A stretch of 64,000 bases of DNA, from NCBI GenBank assembly GCA_025757685.1, contig CP107220.1, forward strand, positions 273,501-337,500. The letters run 5' to 3'. The notes beneath the pieces were generated by a model. The model worked only from the letters and a program-made list of their open reading frames with translations, made no database searches and was not told the DNA's origin. Position 1 is the stretch's first letter, and each line of letters opens with the position of its first letter. Positions 26,089 through 34,848 of the stretch are shown here, one piece after another. This DNA comes from Oscillospiraceae bacterium. GTDB taxonomy: Bacteria; Bacillota; Clostridia; Oscillospirales; Acutalibacteraceae. A program made the position numbers and the translations under genes.

Positions 26089-27027
26089 ATGAAAACGAAA
26101 GCGTATACTTATCCCAGCGCCAGCGCGCTGGCCACCATCCATGCCTGGCAGTGGTATCCGGAGGACGGCAATGTGAAGGCCGTGCTGCTGCTCCACCACG
26201 GTATGGCTGAGCACTGCGGCCGCTACGGCGACTTTTTGCAGGCCTTTGCGGATATGGGTTATGCGGTCTTTATGCACGATATGCTGGGCCACGGTCAGTC
26301 CTGCGAAACGCCGGAGGACAGGGGGTTCTTTGGCGATAAGGACGGGTACAATGCTCTGCTGCAAGATGTGCGGCGGCTGTATGACATTGCCCGGGGCGAA
26401 TATCCGGACAAGAAGCTGGTTATTGCCGGCCATTCGATGGGCAGCTTTATTATGCGGTGCTTTACCGCCCGCTACCCGGATCTGGACTATGCGGCGGCCA
26501 TTTATGTGGGCACCGGCGGGCCGAATCCGCTGGCAAATATTAGCGTGGCGGTGACCAATGTACTGGGCGCCGTTAAGGGTAAGCGCTACCGCTCCAAGTG
26601 GCTGGAGAATACCGGCTTTAAGGGCTATAACGATCATTTTGAGGGTCGCACTTCTGTGGACTGGCTCAGTCGAGATACCGCGTCGGTGGATGATTATGTT
26701 GCAGACGACGCCTGCGGTTTTACCTTTACTGTGGCCGCCTACGGCGATCTGGGACGGCTGATGTTGGAGTGCGGCAGCAAGGACTGGTACGCCCGCGTAC
26801 CAAAGGATCTGCCGATTCTCTTTGTGTCCGGCCAGGAGGATCCGGTGAGCAATTACGGCGCCGGTATTCGGGCGGTCAGCGACCGGCTGAAGGCCACCGG
26901 CCACACCCGGGTGCAGGTTCTTTTGTATCCCGGTGCCCGGCACGAGATCCTGCGAGAGACCAACAGCCCGGAGGTGTACCGGGATATAGATGCCTTTATT
27001 ACCAAATCGGTTTTGCAGGCGAAATAA
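26089..27027 (+). CDS. Alpha/beta hydrolase (monoacylglycerol lipase / lysophospholipase-like)
   Basis: 312 residues. The oxyanion region is LLLHHGMAEH; the nucleophile elbow GHSMGSF places Ser at about 116; Asp at about 251 (GQEDPVSNYG) and His at about 285 (GARHEILRE) complete the triad. The lid and motif spacing resemble PldB/monoglyceride lipases (hydrolase_4). There is no signal peptide, so it is cytoplasmic. Natural substrate unknown. A small hairpin GCAGGCATTGCCTGC lies just upstream of its ribosome site. Confidence 0.85.
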   Translation: MKTKAYTYPSASALATIHAWQWYPEDGNVKAVLLLHHGMAEHCGRYGDFLQAFADMGYAVFMHDMLGHGQSCETPEDRGFFGDKDGYNALLQDVRRLYDIARGEYPDKKLVIAGHSMGSFIMRCFTARYPDLDYAAAIYVGTGGPNPLANISVAVTNVLGAVKGKRYRSKWLENTGFKGYNDHFEGRTSVDWLSRDTASVDDYVADDACGFTFTVAAYGDLGRLMLECGSKDWYARVPKDLPILFVSGQEDPVSNYGAGIRAVSDRLKATGHTRVQVLLYPGARHEILRETNSPEVYRDIDAFITKSVLQAK

Positions 27028-27040
27028 ACACTGAAAAACA

Positions 27041-27077
27041 GCCGAGGACTTGTATTTTGCAGGTCCTCGGCTTTCTC
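27041..27077 (+). terminator. Terminator after alpha/beta hydrolase
   Basis: GCCGAGGAC at 27041 pairs with GTCCTCGGC at 27063, followed by TTTCT. Confidence 0.8.
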
Positions 27078-27106
27078 TTGCCTTTTTTGCCACGATCGGG
27101 TATAAT
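27078..27106 (+). promoter_or_regulatory. Promoter for the transglutaminase-like surface gene
   Basis: TTGCCT (27078-27083) and TATAAT (27101-27106), 17 bp spacing. Confidence 0.7.
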
Positions 27107-27148
27107 CAAATTGGAATAGAGGCTTTTGTTTTATCAGGAGGTATGGGT

Positions 27149-30100
27149 ATGAAAAGAATGCGTTTGCTGTCTCTTTTGCTGGCGCTGGTGCTGGTGTGCA
27201 CCGCTATGCCGGTTACGGCTGCGGCTGCCGATGGACTGGCAAATGCTACCGTTTGTACGACCCATACAGTGCATACCGAGGGGCAGAGCGCAGAGGACTG
27301 TACCGGCCTGGCTCCGTACCTGGCTCCGGACGGTACCGCTTGGGCGGCGGTGGGGGACGATACCACGAAGGTCAAGACCTGGCACTGCTTCCAGCAGGAT
27401 ATAGATGCGGCGCTGACAGACGCGCTGCACCGTATGCTCCGGCGAGAGACTGCTTTTACCCTGTATATTGCGGTGGAAAAAAGCGATTACGACCCTACCA
27501 CCGGCAATCTTCGGACGGCATTGTATGAGCGGCTGCGAAGCAACGCCCTGGCAGAGAAAGTGGGCACCATTGAGGGCGGCGATTTTTTGGACGCCCAGAT
27601 CCAGGACTTCCGGCAAGATGATTTGAAAATCTCTTGGCTCAATGTGGAGGGCTATGACGACTGGAACGGCCCGGTGGCCTTTTATGAGGTGCACTGCACC
27701 CTCAAATATTGCGACACGGTACAGCAAATGGAGATTCTGCGCCAAGCAGCGAAAAAGTGGAACCAACTGTTTGTTACCGACAATCCCACCATCGCGGCGG
27801 AGCAGGATACAAACCGCCGCCAGTACCTGATCATCAAGACCATTTATGACTTTTTGGCGGAGAATACGGTGTACAACACCGCTGCCTATGAGAATTTTAT
27901 GAATCATCAAGTGACCGACTGGTACGCCCACACCGCCTACGCAGCGTTCTTCGGCCTTACAGGGCAGGGGGCTGCGGATTTGGACAGCACCGGCTACGAT
28001 TGGTCCGTGCGGCAAAAAAACAGCCTGACGGTGATCGGCACCACCGGCCAGGGCAAGGCCGTGTGCGAGGGCTATGCGGCACTGTTTTACTATCTGTGCC
28101 GTTTGAACGGCATTGCCTGCAACACGGTGATGGGCAGCAAAATGGTACGCAATGAGATCACCGGGGAACTACAAAAGGATATGCACGCCTGGAACTTTGT
28201 GTATTTGGATGACGGCACCGGCAGCGGCTACCAATGGTATCAGGTGGACGCCACCTTTGCCGCCTCCAACAACCTGCGGTTCCCGGGTTTTATCAATTAT
28301 TACTATTTCCTTTGTGGGTCGAAAAATGCATACTTCACTTTGGAAAACGATCATCAGCAGTTGGACGATACCAAATCGTACCCGTTACTGTCTGGGACGG
28401 ACTACCGCTTTGCCTCTACCGGCGAGGATCTGTCTGATTTTGACGGACAGGGCTATATGGTGCTGATGCGTCGCGGTGCCGAAGGTCAAATACGGGATTC
28501 TATTCTGATTCAACGGGCGGCGGACGGCAGCTGTGCCTATTTTAAGGCGCAGACGGACGGCAACGGTACGGTGCTGACGGACGAGAACGGACAAGCCAAG
28601 GTGATCCCTCTGCCGGACGGCACCGGGCTGGATTATGTCGGCGAGGAAGGCGAATTCTCTCTGCTGATTCCGGGCTATGTGTTTGGTCGAGAGTACACCA
28701 CCGTGTATGAGACCGGCGACGATCGTTACGCGCCGGGACAGCACACCATTATTGCCACGGACGGTACTGCACAGCTTTCTTGCTCCTTTTACCTCAACAA
28801 GATTGATGTAACCAAGGAAAAGAACCAGATCGAACTGCACAATCTGGATAAAAACGGTGCCATTACTTATAATGTTTGCCCCATTCAGGTGGATGTGCAT
28901 GTGGTGGATGGCTACGGCCATACTGCGGTGCGGGATAAGGACTACACCGTATTGTTCCTCGATGAGAATGGCAAAAAGGTGGATACCCTGTCCGAGCCCG
29001 GCAAGTACACCATCGAGTTGGATTTTTCTATCAGCGACCGTTATACCGGCAAGTTGGAGGGGAACAGTACCAACCGGCTGCGGTTTGAAATTGCCAAGCT
29101 GCCCATGAACCGGGCAGGCTTTGGCGATGTGCAGGCGCCGTACTCCGGCAAGAGCATTGCAGATGTGATGTCTGCCATGACCTTTGTTGGCACCACCACA
29201 GACGGCAAGCCTTACAAAAAGGTGTTCAAAGAGGGCGAGGACTACGCTCTCACATACAGCGGCTCCACGGTGCATGCCGGCAGCGGCACCTATACCGTGA
29301 CGGCACTGGAAGGATCCAAGTACCTGACCGGCAGCGCGACCTATACTTATACCATCGCCCCGGCGTCTATTGCCGGGTACGGCGGGTCGGATGTTTGCGC
29401 GCCGGTGACCTATAACGGCAGTGCCCAGCGCCCCGGTACCGCTTGGTTTGACAGTCAAAGCGGTTTAAAGTCCGGTCGGGACTATACGGTGGTCCGTTAC
29501 AGTGCCAATACCAATGCAGGTACCGCCAATGTGACGGTGCAGGGCAAGGGCAATTATACCGGTACGGCTGTGCTGCACTTTAAGATCCATCAAAAATCCC
29601 TGAATGACAGGGATGTGTCTGTTCGGTGTACCCCTACCGCGAAGGGCGCCACGATCAAGGCAACCTATAAGGGCAAGACCTTGCGGCAGAACAAGGATTA
29701 CACCGTGTCCATTGCCACCAGAGATACCACCCGCACGGTAACGGTGCAGGGCAAGGGCAACTTTAACAGCACGCGGCAATTTAAGATCCATGTGCATGCC
29801 TATAAGTGCACCGCCAAAAAAGCGGCCACCTACTTTGCCACCGGATATAAGAAATATAAGTGCACCGCTTGCGGCGCCAAAAAGACGGAAAAGCTGGCAC
29901 AGCTGAAACCGGCGATCGCATCGCTGAAAAGCAGCCAAAAAGGCCGGCTGACCGTAAAGTGGAAGAAGGGCAGTGGCATTAGCGGTTACCAGATCAGCTA
30001 TTCCACTTCGTCCAAGTTTACCAAATCCACCACCAAGTCGGTAACGATAACCAAGGCGGGCACCACCGCCAAAACGCTGACTAAATTGAAGAGTAAAAAG

Positions 30101-30193
30101 AAATATTATGTGCGTATTCGGGTGTATAAAAAGCAAAAGGGCGGCAAGCTGTACGGCGCCTGGTCCCCGGTAAAAAGTACCAAAGTGCGGTAA
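27149..30193 (+). CDS. Secreted transglutaminase-like protein with Ig/Fn3-like modules
   Basis: 1014 residues. Signal peptide at 1-24 (ends TAAAAD). The N-terminal half carries a transglutaminase-like cysteine-protease fold: Cys at about 306 in GKAVCEGYAALFYYL, His at about 346 in MHAWNFV, Asp at about 367 in VDATFA. Bacterial members hydrolyse or crosslink peptides at the cell surface. Then come beta-rich repeats of the type YTVT ... GNYTGTAV, a Cys pair (KCTACGAKK), and a Lys-rich Fn3-like end with SGYQISYSTSSKF and KKKYYVRIRVYK. No sorting motif is present. ATG 27149 follows CAGGAGG by 7 nt. The C-terminal modules are the same type as in the next gene. Confidence 0.82.
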   Translation: MKRMRLLSLLLALVLVCTAMPVTAAAADGLANATVCTTHTVHTEGQSAEDCTGLAPYLAPDGTAWAAVGDDTTKVKTWHCFQQDIDAALTDALHRMLRRETAFTLYIAVEKSDYDPTTGNLRTALYERLRSNALAEKVGTIEGGDFLDAQIQDFRQDDLKISWLNVEGYDDWNGPVAFYEVHCTLKYCDTVQQMEILRQAAKKWNQLFVTDNPTIAAEQDTNRRQYLIIKTIYDFLAENTVYNTAAYENFMNHQVTDWYAHTAYAAFFGLTGQGAADLDSTGYDWSVRQKNSLTVIGTTGQGKAVCEGYAALFYYLCRLNGIACNTVMGSKMVRNEITGELQKDMHAWNFVYLDDGTGSGYQWYQVDATFAASNNLRFPGFINYYYFLCGSKNAYFTLENDHQQLDDTKSYPLLSGTDYRFASTGEDLSDFDGQGYMVLMRRGAEGQIRDSILIQRAADGSCAYFKAQTDGNGTVLTDENGQAKVIPLPDGTGLDYVGEEGEFSLLIPGYVFGREYTTVYETGDDRYAPGQHTIIATDGTAQLSCSFYLNKIDVTKEKNQIELHNLDKNGAITYNVCPIQVDVHVVDGYGHTAVRDKDYTVLFLDENGKKVDTLSEPGKYTIELDFSISDRYTGKLEGNSTNRLRFEIAKLPMNRAGFGDVQAPYSGKSIADVMSAMTFVGTTTDGKPYKKVFKEGEDYALTYSGSTVHAGSGTYTVTALEGSKYLTGSATYTYTIAPASIAGYGGSDVCAPVTYNGSAQRPGTAWFDSQSGLKSGRDYTVVRYSANTNAGTANVTVQGKGNYTGTAVLHFKIHQKSLNDRDVSVRCTPTAKGATIKATYKGKTLRQNKDYTVSIATRDTTRTVTVQGKGNFNSTRQFKIHVHAYKCTAKKAATYFATGYKKYKCTACGAKKTEKLAQLKPAIASLKSSQKGRLTVKWKKGSGISGYQISYSTSSKFTKSTTKSVTITKAGTTAKTLTKLKSKKKYYVRIRVYKKQKGGKLYGAWSPVKSTKVR

Positions 30194-30194
30194 T

Positions 30195-30223
30195 TTGACT
30201 TTGTTTTCTCTTTATGTTATAAT
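30195..30223 (+). promoter_or_regulatory. Promoter for GH25 gene
   Basis: TTGACT (30195-30200) and TATAAT (30218-30223), 17 bp spacing. Confidence 0.8.
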
Positions 30224-30256
30224 GAGGCCGAATAAACAACCCAAACGAGGTGTGAT

Positions 30257-31756
30257 ATGAAACAAAAATGTAAATCTCTGTTTTGCGCTCTGTTGTGCCT
30301 GGTGCTGATGTGCGCTACCGTGTTCCCGGTATGGGCAGCCACTACGGTGCCGGCGTTTGGCACCGATGTGTCTCAGCATAACGGAAAAGGTGTGGATTAC
30401 ACCGCATGGAAGAAGGCGGGTAAGACCTTTACCATGATCCGTATGAGCTACGGCAACGACCACCTGGATCCGCAGTTTTGGGATAATGTGAACGCGGCGG
30501 AGGCAGCGGGCGTGCCCTTTGGCGTGTACCATTACAGCTATGCGTTCAATACCAAGGAGGCCACGATTGAGGCCAATTATGTTAAGAGCGTGTTGGCTCA
30601 GATGAAGGGCAAGTACAAGTATTTTGTGCTGCCGGTGGCTTATGACCTGGAGGATCAGCTGATCCTGGACAACAGCAACAAAAAGACCATTATTCAGCAC
30701 GCCATTACTTTTTGCGACGCCATTCGCGCAGCGGGCTACACCCCGATGGTTTACGCCAACCTGAATTGGTTTGCCAATTATTTGAATGTGCAGACGCTGC
30801 ATAGCAAGGGCTATAAGCTGTGGTACGCCAACTGGCGGCCAAAAACCACTGATTTTTCCGCCCCGGTGCAGATTGGCAAAACCGGCGTGTATGCGGATAT
30901 TTGGCAGTATGCCGAGGGTGATATGGCCGCCGGCGTGCCGGATTATAATGTGTTGTGGGATTTTAAAGCGCTGGCTAAGGATTATACAGACGGCGGCAGT
31001 TATACCCAAACCGCCTATAAGGCGGCCACTTGTAAACAGCTGGGCAGTATGACTTATACTTCTACCGGCGGCAATGTACTGTCTTTGACCTTGCCGTACG
31101 GTGCCCATCGGTATGCGCGAGTTGGCAACAGCTTAACCAAGGCCACCACCACGAAGGACGGCAAACGGGTGTATACTTATCGCTGTTCCGTGTGCGGTAA
31201 GCGGTATACCAAGACAGCGCAGACCTACTACAAGGTCAGCAATATTAAGCTGAGCAAAACCGCCTATACCTATAACGGTAAGGTGCAGCGCCCCGGCGTG
31301 ACTGTAAAAAACAGCAAGGGCAAGGCCCTGAAGAATGGTACGGATTACAAAATCAGCTATCCCAAGGGCATGAAGAATGTGGGCAAATACACCGTGAAAG
31401 TGACCCTTAAGGGCAATTACAGCGGCAGTAAGTCCATGACTTATAACATCAATCCCAAGGGCACCAGCGTGTCTAAGGTGAAAGCTGCCAAGAAAGGCTT
31501 TAAGGTCACTTGGAAAAAGCAGGCGACGCAAACTACCGGCTACCAGGTGCAGTACAGCACCAGCAGTAAGTTTAAGAAAGCCAAGACGGTGACGATCAGC
31601 AAGAATAAGACCACTTCTAAGACTGTCGGTAAGCTGTCTGCCAAGAAGAAGTATTATGTGCGGGTACGCACCTATAAAACCGTCAAGGTGAACGGCAAAA
31701 ATGTAAAACTCTACTCCGGGTGGAGTAAGGCCAAAAGCGTGACCACCAAGAAGTAA
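30257..31756 (+). CDS. Secreted GH25 muramidase with Fn3-like C-terminal modules
   Basis: 499 residues. Signal peptide at 1-29 (ends VWAA). GH25 lysozyme domain about 33-240: FGTDVSQHNG with the first acidic residue (Asp about 37), VAYDLEDQ with Asp 130 and Glu 132, and YADIWQYAEGD at the end. It cleaves the beta-1,4 bond between MurNAc and GlcNAc. Downstream lie a Cys-pair segment (CSVCGKRY), a beta-repeat (YTYNGKVQRPGVTV ... GNYSGS) and an Fn3-like module (TGYQVQYSTSSKFKKAKT). Likely a cell-wall remodelling enzyme or a lysin against competitors. Confidence 0.87.
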   Translation: MKQKCKSLFCALLCLVLMCATVFPVWAATTVPAFGTDVSQHNGKGVDYTAWKKAGKTFTMIRMSYGNDHLDPQFWDNVNAAEAAGVPFGVYHYSYAFNTKEATIEANYVKSVLAQMKGKYKYFVLPVAYDLEDQLILDNSNKKTIIQHAITFCDAIRAAGYTPMVYANLNWFANYLNVQTLHSKGYKLWYANWRPKTTDFSAPVQIGKTGVYADIWQYAEGDMAAGVPDYNVLWDFKALAKDYTDGGSYTQTAYKAATCKQLGSMTYTSTGGNVLSLTLPYGAHRYARVGNSLTKATTTKDGKRVYTYRCSVCGKRYTKTAQTYYKVSNIKLSKTAYTYNGKVQRPGVTVKNSKGKALKNGTDYKISYPKGMKNVGKYTVKVTLKGNYSGSKSMTYNINPKGTSVSKVKAAKKGFKVTWKKQATQTTGYQVQYSTSSKFKKAKTVTISKNKTTSKTVGKLSAKKKYYVRVRTYKTVKVNGKNVKLYSGWSKAKSVTTKK

Positions 31757-31778
31757 TACATTCTTGTCATTGCTGCCC

Positions 31779-31942
31779 GCCAATCCCTCCGTCAACGCCT
31801 TGCGGCGTTGCCACCTCCCTTTACACAAGGGAGGCTGATTATACACAATACGGCTCCCCTTGTTTTTATCAAGGGGAGCTGTCGCATTTATGCGACTGAG
31901 GGGATAAAAGCAGGCAGATACGATCCGCCCCTACCAAACAAT
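31779..31942. repeat. Composite palindromic intergenic repeat
   Basis: Four inverted repeats in a row: CAACGCC/GGCGTTG (31793-31810), CCTCCCTT/AAGGGAGG (31814-31834), GCTCCCCTTG/CAAGGGGAGC (31853-31879), GTCGCA/TGCGAC (31881-31896), then an ATCCGCCCCTACC tail. From memory, such CTCCCTT/GGGAGG elements recur between genes of Oscillospirales genomes; only one copy is in this window, so its repetitive nature is inferred. Confidence 0.5.
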
Positions 31943-31943
31943 A

Positions 31944-31985
31944 AAAAACGCCCTCTGTTTCTTAAGTGAAACAAAGGGCGTTTCC
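31944..31985. terminator. Bidirectional terminator between GH25 and LCP genes
   Basis: AAACGCCCT (31946-31954) pairs with AGGGCGTTT (31975-31983); an inner TGTTTC/GAAACA stem extends it. A- and T-tracts on both sides. Confidence 0.85.
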
Positions 31986-32002
31986 TATTTACCGGTGCAT
32001 TA

Positions 32003-32110
32003 TTACAAAAGGTCGTCGTACCAAAAGCGATGGTCGTTGGTATTATAAAGGCCGATGACCGTGGTGTCCTTGCACGCAGCAGTCAGTTCTTGGCTGCTGC
32101 GGCTTCTTCT
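32003..32110 (-). pseudogene. Possible frameshifted C-terminal tail of the LCP gene
   Basis: In a shifted minus-strand frame the sequence after and overlapping the LCP stop reads SQELTAACKDTTVIGLYN and TNDHRFWYDDLL, then double stop codons at 32000-32005. G/C dominates third positions as in real genes here, and the terminator begins 20 bp later. It has no start codon of its own. It may be the lost C-terminus of the LCP protein. Confidence 0.35.
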
Positions 32111-33477
32111 TTGTCCAGCTGTTCGGAGGTCTTGTTGTAGATAAAGTCGATCAGCTGCTTTTTATTCTCCTCTTTATTGATGGCGATGACGGAGTTGCCG
32201 TTGATGGTGTCATACCACCAAGTGTCCGGGAAAGGTACCCGGGCCTGGTGGGTGCTGGTGGCGCAGCTGCCGGCCTTGGCCACAAAGCTGCACAGTTCGC
32301 TTTTGGTCATATCCGTCTCAATATACGGGGCGGCGTTGCTGGCCATTTTATACAGGGTAAAGGGGTTGGAGGACTTCATTTTCTTAATAATGGCGTTCAT
32401 CACCGTGCGCTGGCGCTTGGTGCGCACAAAGTCCGTGTCGATCTTGCGAATGCGGCAGTAGGCCAGGGCCTGCTTGCCGGTCAGGTTGTGCTTGCCGGCC
32501 TCTAACTTCACATTGCCGTAGCGCTTGGGGTGGCCGGTGACCTCCTTGGCCTCCGCCTTGGTCACCTTCACTTCTACGCCGCCGATGGCGTCCACCAGTA
32601 CCTGGAACATCTCAAAGTCCGCGACCACATAGTTGTCGATCTTTACGCCGAAGTTGTATTCAATGGTGTCTACCACGCCGCTGTAACCGCCGTACTGGCA
32701 GGCGGCGTTCAGCCGTTGGCTCATATCCTTGCAGGGGATATACACCCAGGTGTCTCGCAAAAAGGAGGTCATCTTAATGGTGTGGTGCACAGAGTCCACG
32801 GAAATCAGCATCATGGTGTCACTGCGGGAGGCGCTGGCCTTGTCTTTGGGTCTGGCGTCTACGCCCAGCAGCAGCACATTCTTTACCCGCGGGTCGCTCT
32901 TTAGATTCGATGCTGTCACATATTCATTTTCTTTGTGCGCATTATAGGTGATCTTGCCCAGCACGCCGGTGGCGCAGCCCACAAGAATGAAAATCAGCGC
33001 CAGCAGCACGCAAAAGATACTTAGCCCCACTTTTGCCTTTTTGCTGCCCTTGCCTTTTTTTGGCGGCTTGCCGTGCTTGTCGGTGGGGGTATGGCTGCGG
33101 CCCATGGTGCGGGGATCACGGCTTGTCCGCTCCCGGTGGTGGGCACGCGTGGGCGTAGGCGTGTTGCTCCGGTCCGTATAAAAATCGGCCGGGCGCTCGC
33201 TCTCAAACCGGCGGGGCGGCGCCGGTGGCTCTATGTAACCGTTTGGGTCATAGTCGTTATTTTGGTTGTACGGTGCCGAGGGGGCGTAGGGGTCCCGATA
33301 GTCGCAAGGGTTGATCCCGCTTTCGTCCTGCCGGTCGATCACATCCCGCTGCCGACGGTTAAAATCCAGGTCCACTTCCGGGTCCAAATGCCGGTCTTCC
33401 TCCGGCACCGTGCGGTCCAGGGCGTCGTTCTCCCGCCGACGGCGGGGGTCAAAGCCTTCCTGTTCAAATCTGGGCAT
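32083..33477 (-). CDS. LytR-CpsA-Psr (LCP) family cell-wall glycopolymer ligase
   Basis: 464 residues. The N-terminal ~140 residues are charged, Pro/Arg/Asp-rich and cytoplasmic. One transmembrane helix (IFCVLLALIFILVGCATG) leads into an extracellular LCP domain: VLLLGVDARPKD, SRSDTMMLISVD, TSFLRDTWVYIP, ALAYCRIRK and DFVRTKRQR, the Arg residues that bind the polyprenyl pyrophosphate. Such enzymes attach teichoic-acid-like polymers to peptidoglycan. ATG 33477 is preferred because AGGCAGGTAA precedes it and a promoter lies just upstream. The C-terminus ends abruptly in KEEAAAAKN, and coding-like sequence continues in another frame to 32003, which suggests a frameshift. Confidence 0.88.
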   Translation of the reverse strand: MPRFEQEGFDPRRRRENDALDRTVPEEDRHLDPEVDLDFNRRQRDVIDRQDESGINPCDYRDPYAPSAPYNQNNDYDPNGYIEPPAPPRRFESERPADFYTDRSNTPTPTRAHHRERTSRDPRTMGRSHTPTDKHGKPPKKGKGSKKAKVGLSIFCVLLALIFILVGCATGVLGKITYNAHKENEYVTASNLKSDPRVKNVLLLGVDARPKDKASASRSDTMMLISVDSVHHTIKMTSFLRDTWVYIPCKDMSQRLNAACQYGGYSGVVDTIEYNFGVKIDNYVVADFEMFQVLVDAIGGVEVKVTKAEAKEVTGHPKRYGNVKLEAGKHNLTGKQALAYCRIRKIDTDFVRTKRQRTVMNAIIKKMKSSNPFTLYKMASNAAPYIETDMTKSELCSFVAKAGSCATSTHQARVPFPDTWWYDTINGNSVIAINKEENKKQLIDFIYNKTSEQLDKEEAAAAKN

Positions 33478-33503
33478 TCCGATTACCTGCCTTTCTTTGC
33501 TCC

Positions 33504-33532
33504 ATAGTATTACAAAAAGAACAGAAATGCAA
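33504..33532 (-). promoter_or_regulatory. Promoter for LCP gene
   Basis: On the minus strand TTGCAT (33527-33532) and TACTAT (33504-33509) with 17 bp spacing. Confidence 0.6.
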
Positions 33533-33569
33533 GACCTGTTCTGTAAATTCTTGCCCTGCAGAAAAACAG

Positions 33570-33599
33570 TTGACATTCCCCGGTGCTATGGATTAAAAT
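33570..33599 (+). promoter_or_regulatory. Promoter for rnpB
   Basis: TTGACA at 33570-33575 and TTAAAAT at 33593-33599, 17-18 bp spacing, ending 7 bp before the RNA 5' end, as expected for a transcription start at the mature end. Confidence 0.8.
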
Positions 33600-33605
33600 G
33601 GAGAA

Positions 33606-33937
33606 GATGAGCCGGGCAGGCAGTTGCGCGCAGGTTACTGCGTGAGGAAAGTCCGAGCAGCACAGAGCAGGATAACGGCTAACGGCCGCCGGGGGCGACC
33701 CTAGGGAAAGTGCAACAGAAATAAACCGCCGCTTTTGCGGTAAGGATGGAAAGGCGAGGTAAGAGCTCACCGAGGGGGTGGAGACATTCCCTGCCATGTA
33801 AACCCTATCCGCTGCAACATCGACTGAAGGGTTGTTTGCTCGACACAAAACTTCGAAGGATGGCTGGAGCGCACGGGCAACCGTGCGTCGAGATAGATAA
33901 TTGCCCAAGACAGAACTCGGCTTACGCCCGACTCATC
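33606..33937 (+). ncRNA. rnpB: RNase P RNA, class A
   Basis: Catalytic RNA of RNase P, which matures tRNA 5' ends. Conserved segments appear in order: GAGGAAAGTCCGAGC, AGTGCAACAGAAA with the following AAACCGCCG, GGTAAGGATGGAAAGG, GGTAAGAGCTCACCG, GTAAACCC, and the 3' AGACAGAACTCGGCTTA. The terminal P1 helix pairs GATGAGCCGGGC (33606-33617) with GCCCGACTCATC (33926-33937), which sets both ends. About 332 nt, within the class A range. Confidence 0.95.
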
Positions 33938-33968
33938 GCATTTTTGAATTTGTATTTGAGGTGTGCCT

Positions 33969-34811
33969 ATGCTGGTGAATATGCGTGATCTGCTGGCGGA
34001 TGCCCGTGTCGGCGGCTATGCCGTTGGTTCCTTCTCCGTTGCCAATATGGAGATGGTGCTGGGTGTGCTGCAAGCGGCAGAGGAACTGCGCGCCCCGGTG
34101 ATCCTCCAGATTGCGGAGGTGCGGCTGCGCCAGTCGCCGCTGGAGCTGATCGGTCCCTTGATGGTGGCCGCTGCCCGGCAGGCAAGCGTGCCGGTGGCGG
34201 TGCACTTTGACCACGGCAAAACGGAGAAGAAGATCGGCCAGGCGCTGGAACTGGGGTTTACCTCCGTGATGTTTGACGGCTCTCATCTGCCGCTGAATGA
34301 GAATATAGCGGAGACCTGCCGTATTATAGAGATGGCGCGCCCTTACGGTGCTGCCGTGGAGGCGGAGATCGGCTGTGTAGGCGGTTCGGAGGATGGCTCT
34401 GAGGAGATCGCTATGCATTGCACGGACCCGGCGGACGCGGTGCGCTTTGAGCAGGAAACCGGGGTGGACGCTCTGGCCATTGCCATCGGTAACGCCCACG
34501 GCAATTATAAGGCCACGCCCAAGCTGCGGTTTGATATTTTGGCGCAGGTGGCCGAGGATACCCACACGCCCTTGGTGCTCCACGGCGGCACCGGCATTTC
34601 GCCGGAGGATTTCCGCCGCTGTGCGCAGACAGGGATCCAAAAGATCAACATTGCCACGGCCACTTTTGACAGCGTGGAGCAGACGGTGCGGGGCGCTTAC
34701 GACGCCGGTGCTATCGGCGGTTACTACGATCTGCAAGGGGCAGAGGTGCAGGGGGCGTATAAGAACGCCCACCGCCACATTTTGATTTTCGGCACAGACG
34801 GCAAGGCATAA
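33969..34811 (+). CDS. Class II aldolase, likely 6-phospho-5-dehydro-2-deoxy-D-gluconate aldolase (IolJ-like)
   Basis: 280 residues. Zn-dependent class II aldolase: VAVHFDHG with zinc/catalytic residues (His 79, Asp 81, His 82), VMFDGSHLPLNEN, AEIGCVGGSEDG, IGNAHGNYK and LHGGTGIS loops. The family includes fructose-bisphosphate, tagatose-bisphosphate and IolJ aldolases. The neighbouring IolC-like kinase makes the IolJ reaction (to DHAP and malonate semialdehyde) the best guess. ATG 33969 follows GAGGTG by 5 nt. No other iol gene is in view, so an ordinary fructose-bisphosphate aldolase role remains possible. Confidence 0.85.
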   Translation: MLVNMRDLLADARVGGYAVGSFSVANMEMVLGVLQAAEELRAPVILQIAEVRLRQSPLELIGPLMVAAARQASVPVAVHFDHGKTEKKIGQALELGFTSVMFDGSHLPLNENIAETCRIIEMARPYGAAVEAEIGCVGGSEDGSEEIAMHCTDPADAVRFEQETGVDALAIAIGNAHGNYKATPKLRFDILAQVAEDTHTPLVLHGGTGISPEDFRRCAQTGIQKINIATATFDSVEQTVRGAYDAGAIGGYYDLQGAEVQGAYKNAHRHILIFGTDGKA

Positions 34812-34848
34812 ACCTGTCGCCTGCGCATAAATTTATGGAGAGGGAACT

